Shown here in pieces: positions 19,534 through 21,351 of a stretch of 21,351 bases of DNA (position 1 is the first letter of the stretch; every line of letters starts with the position of its first letter). The position numbers and the translations under genes were made by a program. The stretch comes from a virus: positions 1 through 21,351 of IMG/VR virus record IMGVR_UViG_3300034524_000019, one strand, 5' to 3'. The notes under the pieces are model-generated. The model did not search any database. It saw only the letters and a list, made by a program, of their open reading frames with translations, and was not told where the DNA came from.

Positions 19534-21351
19534 GTATTCGATACAGATGTCATATTGAGAATATTAGCTGGACAGATTACGCTCAAGACGGTATTGCTTG
19601 TGGGACTGTCGAACAAGCACTCCGGCTTGAGGCGATTCAAATTATCCTCGCCGGTATGGAAGATTTAAGTATTGGGGTCGAATACCAGGCACATGTTGAA
19701 AACTACGGATGGATGCCGATTGTGAGTAATGGCGAGACAGCCGGGACTGTCGGCGAAGGCTTGCGGCTTGAAGCGATCCGTATGCGCTTAACTGGACAGG
19801 ATGCCAGCAAGTATTCGCTACAATATCGTGTTTATGTCGAAGATATTGGATGGGTGCTGTGGAGCAAAGACTGGGAAACCTCCGGGACTGAAAAAATGGC
19901 TCTGCGAGCGGAAGCAATTGAGATCAGGCTGGTTCCAAACCAGATTGAGATCGACAAAGTCATCCCCACTACGCCAATTATTCAGTCGGTAGCTACTGAG
20001 GATAGCTTGGCAGCATCATATTCAACGCATATCCAGGATTACGGATGGATGCCGTCTGTCTATGGTGGCATGATGTCAGGAACCGTTGGTAAGAGTTTGC
20101 GAATGGAAGCAATGCGAATAACGCTTGTCAATACAGGGGCGTTAGATCTTGGCATTGAGTACCAGGGGCATATTCAAAATCAGGGATGGCAGGAGACTAA
20201 AAGTGACGGTGAAACAGCTGGCACAACGGACTTAGGATTGCGAATGGAAGCGGTTAAAATCAGACTAACCGGAGCTGATGCAGCTCACTATTCTGTATGG
20301 TATCGCGTCCACATTCAAGGGCTCGGATGGAGTGAGTATGCAAAAGATTGGGAAATTTCCGGTACGGTTGAAAGTGCTTTAAGGGCTGAGGCAATTGAAA
20401 TAGTTATTGCAAAGGCGGGCACAAACCTTATTCGTGAACCAGGCCAGACTCACGGCGTATCAACTGAATATTGTACCCACCTTGAAAACATGGGCTGGAC
20501 AGGTTGGGTCAAAAACGGTACGGTTTCAGGCACGACTGGAAGAGCTTTGCGAATGGAAGCTTTAAAACTCAAGATAAATAAATCCTATCTGGAAGGCGTT
20601 GATTTGGACGTTCAATATCGGGCGCATGTTGAAAATATCGGTTGGATGGAATGGGTAGATAGTGGTGAAATAGCCGGAACAGAAGGACAAGGGGTGCGAT
20701 TAGAAGCATTTGAGATAGTTCTGATTGGCATTGATGCCAACGACTATTCAATACAGTATCGCGTTCACCTTGAGGATCTGGGATGGTCAAAATGGTTTTC
20801 TGACGGTGAAACAGCCGGTACAGTTAGCGAAGGAAGGCGAGCAGAGGCTGTCAGTATTGTTATTATTAAAAAAGCCAATCTTGAGACCGAGATCACAAAT
20901 GAAATAAAAAACAAAGCCCCTTATATTCAGGTTTATGGTCAAGAGTTTCCGCATGAAGCTTTTTTACTGCATGATATTCGGACGGAATTGAAGCTGGTTG
21001 AAGAGATTGAACTGGTCGAAGGGGTTAATGCAGTTCCCAGTTTAACCTTTTCGATTCCTCCAGGACACCCTCATTATGATGAGCTTCACGATCTTAGAAC
21101 AACGATTCAGGTTTACGAGGTTGCCAGTAACGCGTCAAAGAATCAAATATTTGAGGGGCGGATTTTAAATTCGCAAAGTGACAAAAATAATGTCAAAAAA
21201 GTTGTGTGTGAAGGCGAGCTTGCCTATCTGCTTGACAGCATACAGCGACCGGCAATGTATGAAGATTTGACAATTGAAGACTACTTGACGACATTACTTA
21301 ATAATCACAACATGAATGTAACGGCCGATAAACGGATCTACATGGGTATTT
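19530..21351 (+). CDS. Tail-tip protein: nine ChW repeats followed by Tal-like hub domain (3' end outside window)
   Basis: An open frame of 607 codons to the window edge, starting at an ATG that overlaps the Dit stop (ATGA). Residues 3-447 hold nine ChW repeats in three triplets (see repeat entry). From about residue 463 (YIQVYGQEFPHEAFLLHDIR, then PSLTFSIPPGHPHYDEL, TIQVYEV, FEGRILNSQ and CEGELAYLLDS) the sequence is the N-terminal hub domain of phage Tal/prophage tail endopeptidase proteins, which trimerise at the tail tip. The hub domain normally starts at or near residue 1. Here 450 residues precede it. ChW repeats are thought to bind cell-surface polymers or proteins, so they may act as receptor-binding or host-adhesion modules. 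No stop or frameshift seen. Confidence 0.85.
   Translation, partial: MSIRYRCHIENISWTDYAQDGIACGTVEQALRLEAIQIILAGMEDLSIGVEYQAHVENYGWMPIVSNGETAGTVGEGLRLEAIRMRLTGQDASKYSLQYRVYVEDIGWVLWSKDWETSGTEKMALRAEAIEIRLVPNQIEIDKVIPTTPIIQSVATEDSLAASYSTHIQDYGWMPSVYGGMMSGTVGKSLRMEAMRITLVNTGALDLGIEYQGHIQNQGWQETKSDGETAGTTDLGLRMEAVKIRLTGADAAHYSVWYRVHIQGLGWSEYAKDWEISGTVESALRAEAIEIVIAKAGTNLIREPGQTHGVSTEYCTHLENMGWTGWVKNGTVSGTTGRALRMEALKLKINKSYLEGVDLDVQYRAHVENIGWMEWVDSGEIAGTEGQGVRLEAFEIVLIGIDANDYSIQYRVHLEDLGWSKWFSDGETAGTVSEGRRAEAVSIVIIKKANLETEITNEIKNKAPYIQVYGQEFPHEAFLLHDIRTELKLVEEIELVEGVNAVPSLTFSIPPGHPHYDELHDLRTTIQVYEVASNASKNQIFEGRILNSQSDKNNVKKVVCEGELAYLLDSIQRPAMYEDLTIEDYLTTLLNNHNMNVTADKRIYMGI
19536..20870 (+). repeat. 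ChW repeat array, nine units in three triplets
   Basis: Units of about 40 residues at positions 3-42, 48-87, 97-135; 161-199, 208-247, 256-294; 312-350, 360-399 and 408-447 of the tail-tip protein. Linkers of about 25 and 17 residues separate the triplets. Each unit has the pattern Y..H.E..GW......G..AGT.G..LR.EA..I.L; the Trp residues are at 14, 61, 108, 173, 220, 267, 323, 372 and 419. The first unit has ISW instead of GW. Unit 3 types in each triplet share KDWE or DGE before the SGT/AGT turn. Confidence 0.9.

Noticed and set aside
19536-20870. ChW array considered as a CRISPR or DNA-level repeat array.
   Set aside because: Similarity is at protein level, with units differing widely in DNA sequence and no constant spacer-repeat structure.

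Overview
The window is a stretch of double-stranded DNA tailed-phage (siphovirus) genome, or a prophage of one, with every recognisable gene on the + strand. AGGAGG-type ribosome binding sites, tight ATGA overlaps, HK97-type head genes and ChW (clostridial hydrophobic, conserved W) repeats point to a Clostridia host. ChW proteins are common in Clostridium, Eubacterium and Acetobacterium, but a genus call would be a guess. No integrase, repressor, lysis gene, tRNA or CRISPR array lies inside the window, so lifestyle cannot be decided.

Left part, 1-6407: the end of the early/replication operon. It opens with the C-terminal part of a protein that looks like an HUH (rolling-circle Rep-like) family member. 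Next comes an unusual fusion of a DUF6273/C-type-lectin-like domain, carrying a hypervariable-looking segment, to a MazG-like NTP pyrophosphohydrolase. After small unknown genes there are two closely related RecU-like Holliday-junction resolvases (1947-2558 and 4166-4783) flanking a free-standing HNH endonuclease and several microproteins. Then follow a small membrane protein, a Dam-type adenine methyltransferase, an acidic protein and a DUF1492/ArpU-like regulator with a sigma-region-4-like C-terminus.

Switch region, 6408-6595: three 9-bp direct repeats built on GTTCG, a possible -10, and an intrinsic terminator about 100 bases further on. This looks like the late promoter with a short leader, probably controlled by the regulator encoded just upstream.

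Packaging, head and tail, 6596-19533: a Cys-rich microprotein and HNH nuclease, a possible cos region, P27-type small and large terminase, portal, ClpP-like prohead protease, HK97-type major capsid, four neck genes, major tail protein, a tail chaperone pair joined by a -1 frameshift at A AAA AAC, a 1218-residue tape measure with an M23 peptidase, and Dit. Intrinsic terminators follow the portal, capsid and major tail genes.

Right end, 19530-21351: a tail-tip protein open to the window edge. Nine ChW repeats (three triplets) precede a Tal-like tail hub domain. The most notable signals are the DUF6273-NTPase fusion with its variable-looking segment, the ChW array at the N-terminus of the tail-tip protein, the duplicated recU, and the repeat/terminator switch region.
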